DNA of 64,000 bases, from positions 62,001 through 126,000 of the forward strand of contig NZ_BMWC01000007.1 of the NCBI RefSeq assembly GCF_014651035.1, read 5' to 3'. Under the pieces are notes generated by a model. The model was given only the letters and a program-made list of their open reading frames with translations, did no database searches and was not told where the DNA came from. Made by a program: the position numbers and the translations under genes. This DNA comes from Streptomyces lomondensis. GTDB lineage: Bacteria > Actinomycetota > Actinomycetes > Streptomycetales > Streptomycetaceae. Positions 8,967 to 17,443 of this stretch are shown piece after piece; within the stretch, counting starts at the first letter, position 1, and each line of letters starts with the position of its first letter.

Positions 8967-9204
8967 GCGTCAACCGTACGTGAGCGCTGGCCGCTGGGGC
9001 AGGGCGGCGAGAGTTGGGTAGCGCCGGGTCCGTTTTCAGGTGCCGGCGTTACGGCTGGCGTGCTGGGGTCGGTAGGGGCCGGGGTTTCTTGGCCGGTACT
9101 CGGCGTTGGTGGCCGTGCCCACCCGTTCCGCCCCAGCGGAACGACTGCCCACGGCCAGGACGGATCGGCTGCCGGCCAAGGGGCGGCAGCCGGCCCGGAT
9201 CGGG

Positions 9205-10782
9205 TTACCGGCAGCCGCACGCCGCCAGTGTCGTCGCCACCTTGTCCAGCGCCTTCTGGGTCGCCGCCGCGTTTCTCGGGTCCGTGTTCGTGGCCATGAA
9301 GGCGAAGGCCAACAGGCGGCCGTCCTGGTCGACCAGGGTGCCCGCGAGGGTGTGCACGCCGGTGAGGGTGCCGGTCTTGGCGCGGACGACGCCGGCTGCT
9401 CCGTCCGTGTAGCGGCTGGTCAGGGTGCCGGTGAAGCCGGCGACCGGGAGGCCGGTGAGGGCCGGGCGGAGCTCGGGGTGGGACGGGTCGGCCGCCTTCG
9501 CGAGGAGGGCCGTGAGGAGGTCCGGTGTCAGTCGGTCGGCGCGGTCGAGGCCGCTGCCGTCCTTGAAGGCGGCGCCCTTGAGGGGCAGGCCGAGCTTGCG
9601 CAGCTGGGAGCTGATCGCCTTGTCCGCGCCGGCGAAGTCGGCCCGGTGGCCCGTCGCGACGGCCGTCTGGCGGGCGAGGGCCTCGGCGATGTCGTTGTCG
9701 CTGTTGGTCAGCATGCGTTCGACGAGGGCCGACAGCGGGGGCGAGGAGACCGCGGCGAGGGTCTCGGCCCGGGTCGTGGCCTTGGACGGGCCGGGGGCCG
9801 TGGTCTTGATGCCGTGGGACTTCAGCAGGTCGCCGAACTGGCGGGCCGCGTCGTCCGCCGGGTCGGTGACGCGGGTGACCGGGCCGCTGGTGGAGTCGTC
9901 CGTGCGGCCCTCGTCAGCCATCAGGGGGCTGACGAGGGCGAGATTCGGGTTGACCCCGATCGGGTGCATTCGGGCGCCCGTGTAGAGGGTCGTGTCGTAG
10001 GAGAGCGTCACCTCGCGCACGCCCCGCTCGGCGAGGGCGGCGGCCGTCTCGGCGGCCAGCGTGCGCAGGCTCGCCGAGCCGTCGGCAGCCTCCCGGGCCG
10101 TGAGGGTGGGGTCGCCGCCGCCGACCAGGACGACTTCCTTGGTGTCGGGTTCCAGCGCGGCGCGGGTGGTGAGGCGGTGGTCGGCGCCCATCGCGGACAG
10201 CGCGGCGACGGCCGTGGCGATCTTCGTCGTGGAGGCCGGGGTGAGCGCGGCGTCCGAGTGCGTGCCGTACAGGCGCCTGCCGGTGGTGACGTCGACGACC
10301 GCCGCGGCGGGCCGGGGGCCGAGCGCCGGGTCCTTCAGCAGGGGCGTGAGGATCTTGGCGAGAGCCTTGCCGTCCGGGGCGGACTTCACGGTGCTGACAC
10401 CGCCGAGTCCGGTCAGCACGGGTCCGGCGCTGGGGGCGGGCCGGGGCCGGCCGGGCGCGCCGGAGGTGCCGCCGTGATCTGTGCCACCCGCGCGGTCCAG
10501 GGCCACTGCCCGGTCCCGCTCGGCCGTACGCTGACCCGAGGAGTCCCAGGGACCGGCGGCGGTCACCACACCTGCGGCCAGCGCGAGACCGGCGGTGGTC
10601 GCGCCCGCGGTGTACTGCCAGGTCTTCGACCGCGCGACCTGCGGTTTCCCGGCCCGTGCGAGCCGTGCGACGCGCGGCTTCGCGGCCGCGGCGACCCGGG
10701 CCAGGCGCGGTCGTACGGCACCCGCGAGCCGCACCACGTGCGGTCTCGCGGCCCGCCAAGGCCTCAGCTCTGGCACGACCAC
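9205..10782 (-). CDS. dacB: D-alanyl-D-alanine carboxypeptidase/endopeptidase (PBP4 type)
   Basis: Class C low-molecular-weight penicillin-binding protein that trims or cleaves peptidoglycan peptides outside the membrane. Active-site motifs in order: STTK near residue 183, SDN (TNSDNDIAE) near 359, KTGTL near 466. A membrane anchor is predicted at about residues 57-78. The first 55 residues are unusual: four 11-residue units of the form (R/K)PxVxRxAxAx, very basic, on the cytoplasmic side. A Gly/Pro/Ala-rich linker (about 90-125) precedes the catalytic domain. It diverges from ppa with 79 bases between starts. Confidence 0.94.
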   Translation of the reverse strand: MVVPELRPWRAARPHVVRLAGAVRPRLARVAAAAKPRVARLARAGKPQVARSKTWQYTAGATTAGLALAAGVVTAAGPWDSSGQRTAERDRAVALDRAGGTDHGGTSGAPGRPRPAPSAGPVLTGLGGVSTVKSAPDGKALAKILTPLLKDPALGPRPAAAVVDVTTGRRLYGTHSDAALTPASTTKIATAVAALSAMGADHRLTTRAALEPDTKEVVLVGGGDPTLTAREAADGSASLRTLAAETAAALAERGVREVTLSYDTTLYTGARMHPIGVNPNLALVSPLMADEGRTDDSTSGPVTRVTDPADDAARQFGDLLKSHGIKTTAPGPSKATTRAETLAAVSSPPLSALVERMLTNSDNDIAEALARQTAVATGHRADFAGADKAISSQLRKLGLPLKGAAFKDGSGLDRADRLTPDLLTALLAKAADPSHPELRPALTGLPVAGFTGTLTSRYTDGAAGVVRAKTGTLTGVHTLAGTLVDQDGRLLAFAFMATNTDPRNAAATQKALDKVATTLAACGCR

Positions 10783-10861
10783 CAGCCCCTTTCGCGATCA
10801 CACACCTGCGTGAGGGACACTTAACCACCAGAACTATGTGTTGATCATGGAGGAGCCACCG

Positions 10862-11353
10862 GTGGAGTTCGACGTCACGATCGAGATTCCGAAGGGTTCG
10901 CGCAACAAGTACGAGGTGGACCACGAGACCGGTCGTATCCGCCTGGACCGGCGACTCTTCACCTCGACCGCCTACCCGACCGACTACGGCTTCGTCGAGA
11001 ACACCCTCGGCGAGGACGGCGACCCGCTGGACGCGCTCGTCATCCTCGACGAGCCGACCTTCCCGGGCTGCCTCATCAAGTGCCGCGCCATCGGCATGTT
11101 CCGCATGACGGACGAGGCCGGCGGCGACGACAAGCTGCTGTGCGTGCCGGCGACGGACCCGCGCGTGGAGCACCTGCGCGACATCCACCACGTGTCGGAG
11201 TTCGACCGCCTGGAGATCCAGCACTTCTTCGAGGTCTACAAGGACCTGGAGCCCGGCAAGTCGGTCGAGGGCGCCAACTGGGTGGGCCGTACGGACGCCG
11301 AGGCCGAGATCGAGCGGTCCTACAAGCGCTTCAAGGAGCAGGGCGGTCACTGA
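10862..11353 (+). CDS. ppa: inorganic pyrophosphatase (family I)
   Basis: Soluble Mg-dependent pyrophosphatase that hydrolyses PPi and pulls biosynthetic reactions forward. The 163-residue product starts MEFDVTIEIPKGSRNKYEVD and contains the signature DGDPLDALV with the metal-binding aspartates, plus YPTDYGFVENT. The GTG at 10862 is chosen because GGAGGAG ends 6 bases upstream and it matches the family start; an ATG or TTG 24 bases earlier is in frame but overlaps that ribosome-binding site. A second, membrane-bound pyrophosphatase (53164-55569) is encoded in the same window. Confidence 0.97.
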   Translation: MEFDVTIEIPKGSRNKYEVDHETGRIRLDRRLFTSTAYPTDYGFVENTLGEDGDPLDALVILDEPTFPGCLIKCRAIGMFRMTDEAGGDDKLLCVPATDPRVEHLRDIHHVSEFDRLEIQHFFEVYKDLEPGKSVEGANWVGRTDAEAEIERSYKRFKEQGGH

Positions 11354-11374
11354 CCCCTGTTCGCTGCGATGCCC

Positions 11375-11404
11375 ACGGGTCGCACGCGTACGCGTGCGAC
11401 CCGT
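11375..11404. terminator. perfect 30-bp palindrome after ppa
   Basis: The 30 bases are an exact palindrome (left half ACGGGTCGCACGCGT, right half its reverse complement) with no spacer. It lies 21 bases after the ppa stop and 46 bases before the start chosen for the next gene. Most likely the ppa terminator, although with no T run and no loop a protein-binding site cannot be ruled out. Confidence 0.7.
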
Positions 11405-11450
11405 TCGTCCGTAGGTGCGCATACTGACGCTGGGGGGTACAGAGGCTGAC

Positions 11451-13172
11451 GTGTCGTACAGGGAGCGCCAGGCAGTGACGGACGCGGTGGACCGCAAGCC
11501 GAAGTCGGACGAGGCGAGGAGTGCGTTCCTGCCCCCGTCCGGGGCCGTCGTCGACGGGGACATGTCGACGACGTCGGAGTTCGCGATCCCCGAGGGCCTG
11601 GCCGTCCCCCGGCCTGCCGGTACGGAGTCGGAGACCACGTCCGAGTTCGCCCTGCCGCAGGGGCTGGACGTCCCGCAGGCGCCCACGGCGGAGCCGGAGG
11701 GGTCGGCGTTCACGCCGCCGAGCACCTACAGCGCGAAGCACGCCCCGTCGGCCTTCACGCCGCCGAGCGGGATCCCCGTGGTCAGCCTGACCAAGGACGT
11801 GCCCTGGCAGGACCGGATGCGCACCATGCTGCGCATGCCGGTGGCGGAGCGGCCGGCGCCGGAGGCGATCCAGCGCGGCGGCGACGAGACGGGGCCCGCG
11901 GTGCCGCGCGTGCTCGACCTGACGCTGCGTATCGGCGAGTTGCTGCTGGCGGGCGGCGAGGGCGCCGAGGACGTGGAGACGGCGATGTTCGCCGTCTGCC
12001 GGTCCTACGGCCTGGACCGCTGCGAGCCCAACGTCACCTTCACGCTGCTGGCGATCTCCTACCAGCCGTCGCTGGTCGACGACCCGGTCACGGCGTCGCG
12101 GACCGTGCGCCGCCGGGGCACCGACTACACGCGGCTGGCGGCCGTGTACCAGCTGGTGGACGACCTCAGCGACGACGAGACGGCGGTCTCCCTGGAGGAG
12201 GCCTACCGGCGGCTCGCGGAGATCCGCCGCAACCGGCACCCCTACCCCGGCTGGGCGCTGACCGGCGCGAGCGGGCTGCTGGCGGGTGCGGCCTCCGTGC
12301 TCGTCGGCGGTGACCTGATCGTGTTCGTCGCGGCGGCGCTCGGCGCGATGCTCGGTGACCGGCTGGCGTGGCTGTGCGCGGGGCGCGGGCTGCCGGAGTT
12401 CTACCAGTTCACGGTGGCCGCGATGCCGCCGGCCGCGATCGGGGTCGCGCTGACGCTGGGCCATGTGGATGTGAAGGCCTCCGCCGTCATCACCGGTGGG
12501 CTGTTCGCGCTGCTGCCCGGGCGGGCGCTGGTGGCGGGGGTGCAGGACGGGCTGACCGGCTTCTACATCACCGCGTCGGCGCGTCTGCTGGAGGTCCTGT
12601 ACTTCTTCGTGGGCATCGTCGCGGGTGTGCTGATGGTGCTGTACTTCGGTGTGCAGCTGGGGGCCTCGCTGAACCCCGACGCGGCGCTCGGGGTGTCCGA
12701 CGATCCGGTGCTGCTGATCGGTGCGTCGATGCTGTTGTCACTGGCGTTCGCGGTCCTGTTGCAGCAGGAACGTTCCACCGTGGTGTGGGTGACGCTCAAC
12801 GGCGGTGTCGCGTGGATCGTGTACGGCGCGATGCACTACGCCGGGGACATCTCGCCCGTGGCGTCCACGGCGGCGGCTGCCGGGCTCGTGGGGCTGTTCG
12901 GGCAGCTGCTGTCCCGGTACCAGTTCGCTTCCGCGCTGCCCTACACGACTGCGGCCATCGGGCCCTTGCTGCCCGGTTCCGCGACGTACTTCGGGCTGTT
13001 GGCGATCGCGCAGAACGAGGTGGACGCGGGGCTGGTGTCGCTGTCGAAGGCGGTGGCCCTGGCCATGGCCATCGCCATCGGGGTGAATCTGGGGTCCGAG
13101 ATCTCGCGGATGTTCCTGCGGATCGGGTCTGCGGAGAAGCGGCGAGCAGCGAAGCGTACGCGCGGGTTCTGA
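11451..13172 (+). CDS. threonine/serine exporter family (ThrE) membrane protein
   Basis: A 573-residue protein with a cytoplasmic N-terminal region (about 1-170), a conserved ThrE/DUF1212 domain (RVLDLTLRIGELLLAGGEGAEDVE onward) and about ten membrane segments, including the C-terminal ThrE_2 half (FGQLLSRYQFASALPYTTAAIGPLLPG). In Corynebacterium ThrE exports threonine and serine; the substrate here is not tested. The N-terminal region carries five copies of a short motif: SAFLPPSG, SEFAIPEGL, SEFALPQGL, SAFTPPS, SAFTPPSG. GTG 11451 is chosen because AGAGG lies just upstream; GTG 11415 is in frame but falls on a CATACT -10-like hexamer. Confidence 0.85.
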   Translation: MSYRERQAVTDAVDRKPKSDEARSAFLPPSGAVVDGDMSTTSEFAIPEGLAVPRPAGTESETTSEFALPQGLDVPQAPTAEPEGSAFTPPSTYSAKHAPSAFTPPSGIPVVSLTKDVPWQDRMRTMLRMPVAERPAPEAIQRGGDETGPAVPRVLDLTLRIGELLLAGGEGAEDVETAMFAVCRSYGLDRCEPNVTFTLLAISYQPSLVDDPVTASRTVRRRGTDYTRLAAVYQLVDDLSDDETAVSLEEAYRRLAEIRRNRHPYPGWALTGASGLLAGAASVLVGGDLIVFVAAALGAMLGDRLAWLCAGRGLPEFYQFTVAAMPPAAIGVALTLGHVDVKASAVITGGLFALLPGRALVAGVQDGLTGFYITASARLLEVLYFFVGIVAGVLMVLYFGVQLGASLNPDAALGVSDDPVLLIGASMLLSLAFAVLLQQERSTVVWVTLNGGVAWIVYGAMHYAGDISPVASTAAAAGLVGLFGQLLSRYQFASALPYTTAAIGPLLPGSATYFGLLAIAQNEVDAGLVSLSKAVALAMAIAIGVNLGSEISRMFLRIGSAEKRRAAKRTRGF

Positions 13173-13223
13173 CGCCGGGTGCCTACGGGGGTGCGGGGTT
13201 CTGTGCGACGGCGGCCACACGTC

Positions 13224-13260
13224 GTCCGTGGCTTGCCGCGCAGTTCCCCGCGCCCCCAAG
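13224..13260. repeat. Streptomyces-type interspersed intergenic element
   Basis: The segment around GCGCAGTTCCCCGCGCCCC, preceded by gtggcttgcc, resembles an intergenic repeat I remember as widespread in Streptomyces chromosomes. It lies between two convergent genes (ThrE-like and DedA). Only one copy was noticed in the window, so the repeat status rests on memory. Confidence 0.4.
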
Positions 13261-13272
13261 AAACAGGGCGGT

Positions 13273-14145
13273 TCAGTAACCGCCGTTGTACGGCTGCTGG
13301 CCGCCGCCGGTCTGCTGTGAAGAGCCGTAGCCGGGGGCCTGGGGGTACTGGCCGTAGTACTGCTGGTCGTTGTAGCCGTTCTGGTTGCCGTACTGGTTGC
13401 CGTACTGGGGCTGCTGCGGCTGCTGGTGAGGCGGCTGGTCGTCCGGGGTGATGCGGCGGAGCTGGGTCGTCGCGTCGTCCATGACCGGCGGGTGGGGCTG
13501 GGCGGCCGGGGCCTGGGCCGCGGCGCGCTTCTTCTTCGAGCGGTCGCGCAGGTACTCGACGATGATCGGGACGACCGAGAGCAGGACGATCAGGACGAGG
13601 ATCGCCTCGACGTTCTTCTTGATGAAGTCGATCTGGCCGAGCCAGTAGCCCGCGAGGGTGACGCCGGTGCCCCAGGCGATGCCGCCGATGACGTTGTACG
13701 TGAAGAACGTGCGGTACTTCATGCGGCCGGCGCCGGCGACGATGGGGGCGAAGGTGCGCACGATCGGGACGAAGCGGGCCAGGACGATCGCCTTGGGGCC
13801 GTACTTCTCCATGAACTCGTGGGCCTTGTCCAGGTTCTCCTGTTTGAAGAGCTTGGAGTTGGGGCGGTTGAAGAGCTTCGGGCCGAGGAACTTGCCGATC
13901 ATGTAGCCCACTTGGTCGCCGACGACGGCGGCGATCACGATGAGCGTGCACACCAGCCACAGGGGCTGGGTGATGTAGGTGCCCTCGGCGACGAAGAGAC
14001 CCGCCGTGAACAGCAGGGAGTCACCGGGGAGGAACGCGAAGAGTCCGGACTCGGCGAAGACGATGAGCAGGATGCCGGGCAGGCTGAACGTCGAGATCAG
14101 GTAGTCCGGGCTGAGCCACTCGGGGCCGAGCGCAAGCGTGGTCAC
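13273..14145 (-). CDS. DedA/SNARE-associated family membrane protein with Gln/Tyr-rich tail
   Basis: A 290-residue DedA-family protein; relatives act in membrane homeostasis, and some are lipid flippases. The SNARE_assoc core is clear: FAESGLFAFLPGDSLLFTAG, GDQVGYMIGKFLGP, and FVPIVRTFAPIVAGAGRM with the family's conserved arginine and prolines. Four or five membrane segments fall within the first 205 residues. After an Ala/Lys/Arg stretch the last 55 residues are a low-complexity tail rich in Gln, Tyr, Asn, Gly and Pro. GTG 14145 is chosen because AGGAG lies 10 bases upstream. Confidence 0.9.
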   Translation of the reverse strand: MTTLALGPEWLSPDYLISTFSLPGILLIVFAESGLFAFLPGDSLLFTAGLFVAEGTYITQPLWLVCTLIVIAAVVGDQVGYMIGKFLGPKLFNRPNSKLFKQENLDKAHEFMEKYGPKAIVLARFVPIVRTFAPIVAGAGRMKYRTFFTYNVIGGIAWGTGVTLAGYWLGQIDFIKKNVEAILVLIVLLSVVPIIVEYLRDRSKKKRAAAQAPAAQPHPPVMDDATTQLRRITPDDQPPHQQPQQPQYGNQYGNQNGYNDQQYYGQYPQAPGYGSSQQTGGGQQPYNGGY

Positions 14146-14279
14146 GGGAATGTGGCTCCTGCTGCTGGGGGTACGGGCTGGGGCTGACTGCCTCAAAGTA
14201 TCAACGCGGCCGTCACGACCCAGGTTCCATGGGGGTACCCAGGATGCACTGTGGGTCCTCCCGGAGAAAGCTGAGAAGC

Positions 14280-14645
14280 ATGAGCATCGACGAATACGGC
14301 GGCGGACAGGGCCCTCAGCCCGATGTGCTGGTCGTCACCACGAACGACGTACCCGGCTACCGCGTGCAGGAGGTTCTCGGCGAGGTCTTCGGCCTGACCG
14401 TGCGCTCCCGGCACCTGGGGAGCCAGATCGGCGCCGGGCTGAAGTCGATGGTCGGCGGTGAGCTGCGCGGGCTCACCAAGACGCTCGTGCAGACCCGCAA
14501 CCAGGCCATGGAGCGACTCGTCGAGCAGGCACGCGCGCGTGGCGCCAACGGCGTGCTGGCGTTCCGCTTCGACGTGACGGCGGCGGCGGACGTGGGCACC
14601 GAGGTGTGCGCGTACGGCACGGCGGTGGTCCTGGTCCGAGAATGA
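14280..14645 (+). CDS. YbjQ/UPF0145 family protein
   Basis: A 121-residue YbjQ-like protein (PF01906, often called a heavy-metal-binding domain). The fold signature is visible: VLVVTTNDVPGYRVQEVLGEVFGLTVRS, then GLTKTLVQTRNQAMERLVEQARARGANGVLAFRFD. These proteins form a ring-like pentamer; the physiological role is unknown. ATG 14280 is preceded by gagaa purines. It diverges from the DedA gene with 134 bases between the starts. Confidence 0.85.
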   Translation: MSIDEYGGGQGPQPDVLVVTTNDVPGYRVQEVLGEVFGLTVRSRHLGSQIGAGLKSMVGGELRGLTKTLVQTRNQAMERLVEQARARGANGVLAFRFDVTAAADVGTEVCAYGTAVVLVRE

Positions 14646-14707
14646 GACCCCGGCCCATGTGAGGTGCAAGCGTGTTTCCCGTTTGTGCCGTTTGATCCCT
14701 TTATCGT

Positions 14708-16000
14708 GTGCCCGTGGTCCAGGACACCGAGCAGCAGGCGCCCTCCGTCACCCCTGCGACCCCCGCGCGCGTGCTGCTGCCGTCGGTCCTGCCCGCCGTG
14801 GCCGTCGGGGTGCTCTCCAGCCTGATCCTGGTGGGGGTGAGCGTCGCCGCCGAGGAGCTCCAGGGCGTGCTGTGGCGGACCGTGCCGGACGCGCTGGGCG
14901 TCGGCCGGTACTCCGTGGCGTGGATGTCCGTGGTGCTCGTGGCGACCGGTGTCGCGGTCGGGCTGGTGGTGTGGAAGGTGCCGGGGCACGCGGGGCCCGA
15001 TCCGGCCACCCTCGGCCTGGACGCCCCCGTCCTGCCGCCCGTGGTGCTGCCGGGGCTGCTGCTGGCGACCGCGCTGATGCTGGCCGGCGGGCCCAGCCTG
15101 GGCCCGGAGAACCCGATCATCGCCGTGAACGTCGGCCTGGCGGTCTGGCTGGGCGGCCGGGCCCTGCCCCGCGCCCCGGGCCGGATGTGGCCGGCCCTCG
15201 CGGAGGCGGCCACCATCGGCGCCCTCTTCGGCACGCCCGTGGCCGCCGCCCTGGTGATCTCCGAGGCGCTGGCCCGGCGGGAGACGCGCGGGCTGCTGTG
15301 GGACAACCTCTTCGCGCCGCTGACCGCCGCGGCGGCCGGTGCCCTGACCGCCACCCTCGTCGACCGCCCGAGCTTCGACCTGGACCTGCCGTCCTTCGGG
15401 CGGCCGGGCTGGCCCGACCTGCTGGCGGCGCTCGTGGTGGCCTCGGCGGGCGCGCTGCTCGGCCTGTGCGCCGTGCGCTCCTTCCCGTACGTCCACGGGG
15501 CCTTCGCCCGGCTGCGGCACCCGATGCTGATGCTCCCGGCCGGCGGGGCCGTGCTGGGCGCGCTCGCGGCCGTGGGCGGCCATCTGACGCTGTTCAAGGG
15601 GCTCGACGAGATCGCCGAGCTGGCGCACGACCCGGACGCGCGCTCGGCCGGGGAGTTCGCCGTCCTGACGGTCGTGAAGCTGGCCGCGCTGGTGGTCGCC
15701 GCCTCCTGCGGGTTCCGCGGCGGGCGCATCTTCCCGGCCGTGTTCGCCGGCACCGCCCTCGGCCTGTGCGCGCACGCCCTGGTGTCCGGGGTGCACCCGT
15801 CGGTGGGGGTGGCGGCCGGGGTGCTCGGGATGCTGCTGGCCATCACCCGGCAGGGCTGGGTGAGCCTGTTCGTCGCCGCGGTGCTGGTCGCCTCGCCGGG
15901 GATCCTCGCCCTGCTCTGCATCGCCTCGCTGCCGGCCTGGCTGCTGGTGACGGGCCGGGCGCAGATGCAGCTGCGCCCGGACGGCACGCCGGTCCGATGA
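14708..16000 (+). CDS. CLC-family ion channel/antiporter
   Basis: A 430-residue voltage-gated chloride channel family protein with about ten membrane segments. Selectivity motifs can be seen: GGPSLGPENPII (the GxExP motif holding the gating glutamate) near residues 127-140 and FRGGRIFPAVFAG (GxFxP) near 335-348. Overall it resembles the YfeO-like branch. The start is the GTG at 14708, with no Shine-Dalgarno sequence, so the mRNA may be leaderless. It lies 36 bases before gadB in the same direction and they are probably one operon. CLC antiporters balance charge during acid-resistance decarboxylation in E. coli, which suggests the same here. Confidence 0.85.
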   Translation: MPVVQDTEQQAPSVTPATPARVLLPSVLPAVAVGVLSSLILVGVSVAAEELQGVLWRTVPDALGVGRYSVAWMSVVLVATGVAVGLVVWKVPGHAGPDPATLGLDAPVLPPVVLPGLLLATALMLAGGPSLGPENPIIAVNVGLAVWLGGRALPRAPGRMWPALAEAATIGALFGTPVAAALVISEALARRETRGLLWDNLFAPLTAAAAGALTATLVDRPSFDLDLPSFGRPGWPDLLAALVVASAGALLGLCAVRSFPYVHGAFARLRHPMLMLPAGGAVLGALAAVGGHLTLFKGLDEIAELAHDPDARSAGEFAVLTVVKLAALVVAASCGFRGGRIFPAVFAGTALGLCAHALVSGVHPSVGVAAGVLGMLLAITRQGWVSLFVAAVLVASPGILALLCIASLPAWLLVTGRAQMQLRPDGTPVR

Positions 16001-16036
16001 CGCCACCCCGTCCGCACCCACCCCTGGAGGCACCCC

Positions 16037-17443
16037 TTGCCGCTCCACGAAGGCCCCCGCCGGCCCGGCGAACACCGCATGTCCGTGAACCCCTTCTACG
16101 GCCCCGCCAACCCGGTCGGCGACATGGCCGAGGCCCCGCCCACGCACCGGCTACCGGACCGGCCGATGGCCCCGGCGACCGCCCACCAGCTGGTGCGCGA
16201 CGAGCTGATGCTCGACGGCAACGCCCGGCTCAACCTCGCCACCTTCGTCACCACCTGGATGGAGCCGGAGGCCGGGGTGCTGATGGCGGAGTGCCGGGAC
16301 AAGAACATGATCGACAAGGACGAGTACCCGCGCACGGCCGAGTTGGAGCGGCGCTGCGTGGCGATGCTCGCCGACCTGTGGCACGCGCCCGACCCGGCGG
16401 CGGCCGTGGGGTGTTCGACGACCGGGTCGAGCGAGGCGTGCATGCTCGCCGGGATGGCGCTGAAGCGGCGTTGGGCGCGGCGGAACAGCGACCGGTATCC
16501 GGGGGCCCGGCCCAATCTGGTGATGGGCGTGAACGTGCAGGTCTGCTGGGAGAAGTTCTGCAATTTCTGGGAGGTGGAGGCCCGGCTGGTGCCCATGGAG
16601 GGCGAGCGGTTCCACCTGGACCCGCGGGCCGCCGCCGAGCTGTGCGACGAGAACACCATCGGGGTCGTCGGCATCCTCGGCTCCACCTTCGACGGGTCCT
16701 ACGAGCCGGTCGCCGAGCTGTGCGCGGCGCTGGACGCGCTGGAGGAGCGGACCGGGCTCGACATCCCCGTGCACGTCGACGGGGCGTCCGGTGCCATGGT
16801 CGCGCCCTTCCTCGACGAGGACCTGATGTGGGACTTCCGGCTGCCGAGGGTGGCGTCCATCAACACCTCGGGGCACAAGTACGGGCTGGTCTACCCGGGC
16901 GTCGGCTGGGCGCTGTGGCGGGACGCGGACGCGCTGCCCGAGGAGCTGGTGTTCCGGGTGAACTACCTGGGCGGCGACATGCCGACGTTCGCGCTCAACT
17001 TCTCCCGGCCGGGCGCGCAGGTCGTCGCGCAGTACTACACGTTCCTGCGGCTGGGCCGGGACGGCTACCGGGCCGTTCAGCAGGCCGCGCGGGACGTGGC
17101 GACGGGGCTGGCCCGGCGGATCGAGGCGCTCGGCGACTTCCGGCTGCTGACCCGGGGCGACCAGCTGCCGGTGTTCGCCTTCACGACCGCCCCGGACGTG
17201 TCGGCGTACGACGTCTTCGACGTCTCGCGGCGGCTGCGCGAGAGCGGCTGGCTGGTGCCCGCGTACACCTTCCCGGCGAACCGGGAGGACCTGTCCGTGC
17301 TGCGGGTGGTGTGCCGCAACGGCTTCTCGGCCGACCTCGCCGAACTCCTCGCGCAGGACCTGGAACGCCTGCTGCCGGAGCTGCGCCGGCAGCCGCGCCC
17401 CTTCACCCGGGACAAGGGCGCGGCCACGAGCTTCCATCACTAG
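16037..17443 (+). CDS. gadB: glutamate decarboxylase
   Basis: PLP-dependent enzyme that turns glutamate into GABA and CO2, consuming one cytosolic proton. The 468-residue product has the type II decarboxylase core: CSTTGSSEACMLAGMALK, VNVQVCWEKFCNFWEVE, HVDGASGAMVAPF and the PLP-binding lysine in INTSGHKYGLVYPG (Lys281). The TTG at 16037 is the start, with TGGAGG 6 bases upstream; an ATG 14 codons later is an alternative. It follows the CLC gene closely. No GadC-type glutamate/GABA antiporter is present in the window. Its 3' end overlaps the convergent ABC permease gene by 4 bases. Confidence 0.95.
   Translation: MPLHEGPRRPGEHRMSVNPFYGPANPVGDMAEAPPTHRLPDRPMAPATAHQLVRDELMLDGNARLNLATFVTTWMEPEAGVLMAECRDKNMIDKDEYPRTAELERRCVAMLADLWHAPDPAAAVGCSTTGSSEACMLAGMALKRRWARRNSDRYPGARPNLVMGVNVQVCWEKFCNFWEVEARLVPMEGERFHLDPRAAAELCDENTIGVVGILGSTFDGSYEPVAELCAALDALEERTGLDIPVHVDGASGAMVAPFLDEDLMWDFRLPRVASINTSGHKYGLVYPGVGWALWRDADALPEELVFRVNYLGGDMPTFALNFSRPGAQVVAQYYTFLRLGRDGYRAVQQAARDVATGLARRIEALGDFRLLTRGDQLPVFAFTTAPDVSAYDVFDVSRRLRESGWLVPAYTFPANREDLSVLRVVCRNGFSADLAELLAQDLERLLPELRRQPRPFTRDKGAATSFHH

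Noticed and set aside
11415..11450. Upstream GTG start for the ThrE-like gene
   Set aside because: It overlaps a -10-like CATACT and lacks a ribosome-binding site, while GTG 11451 has AGAGG.
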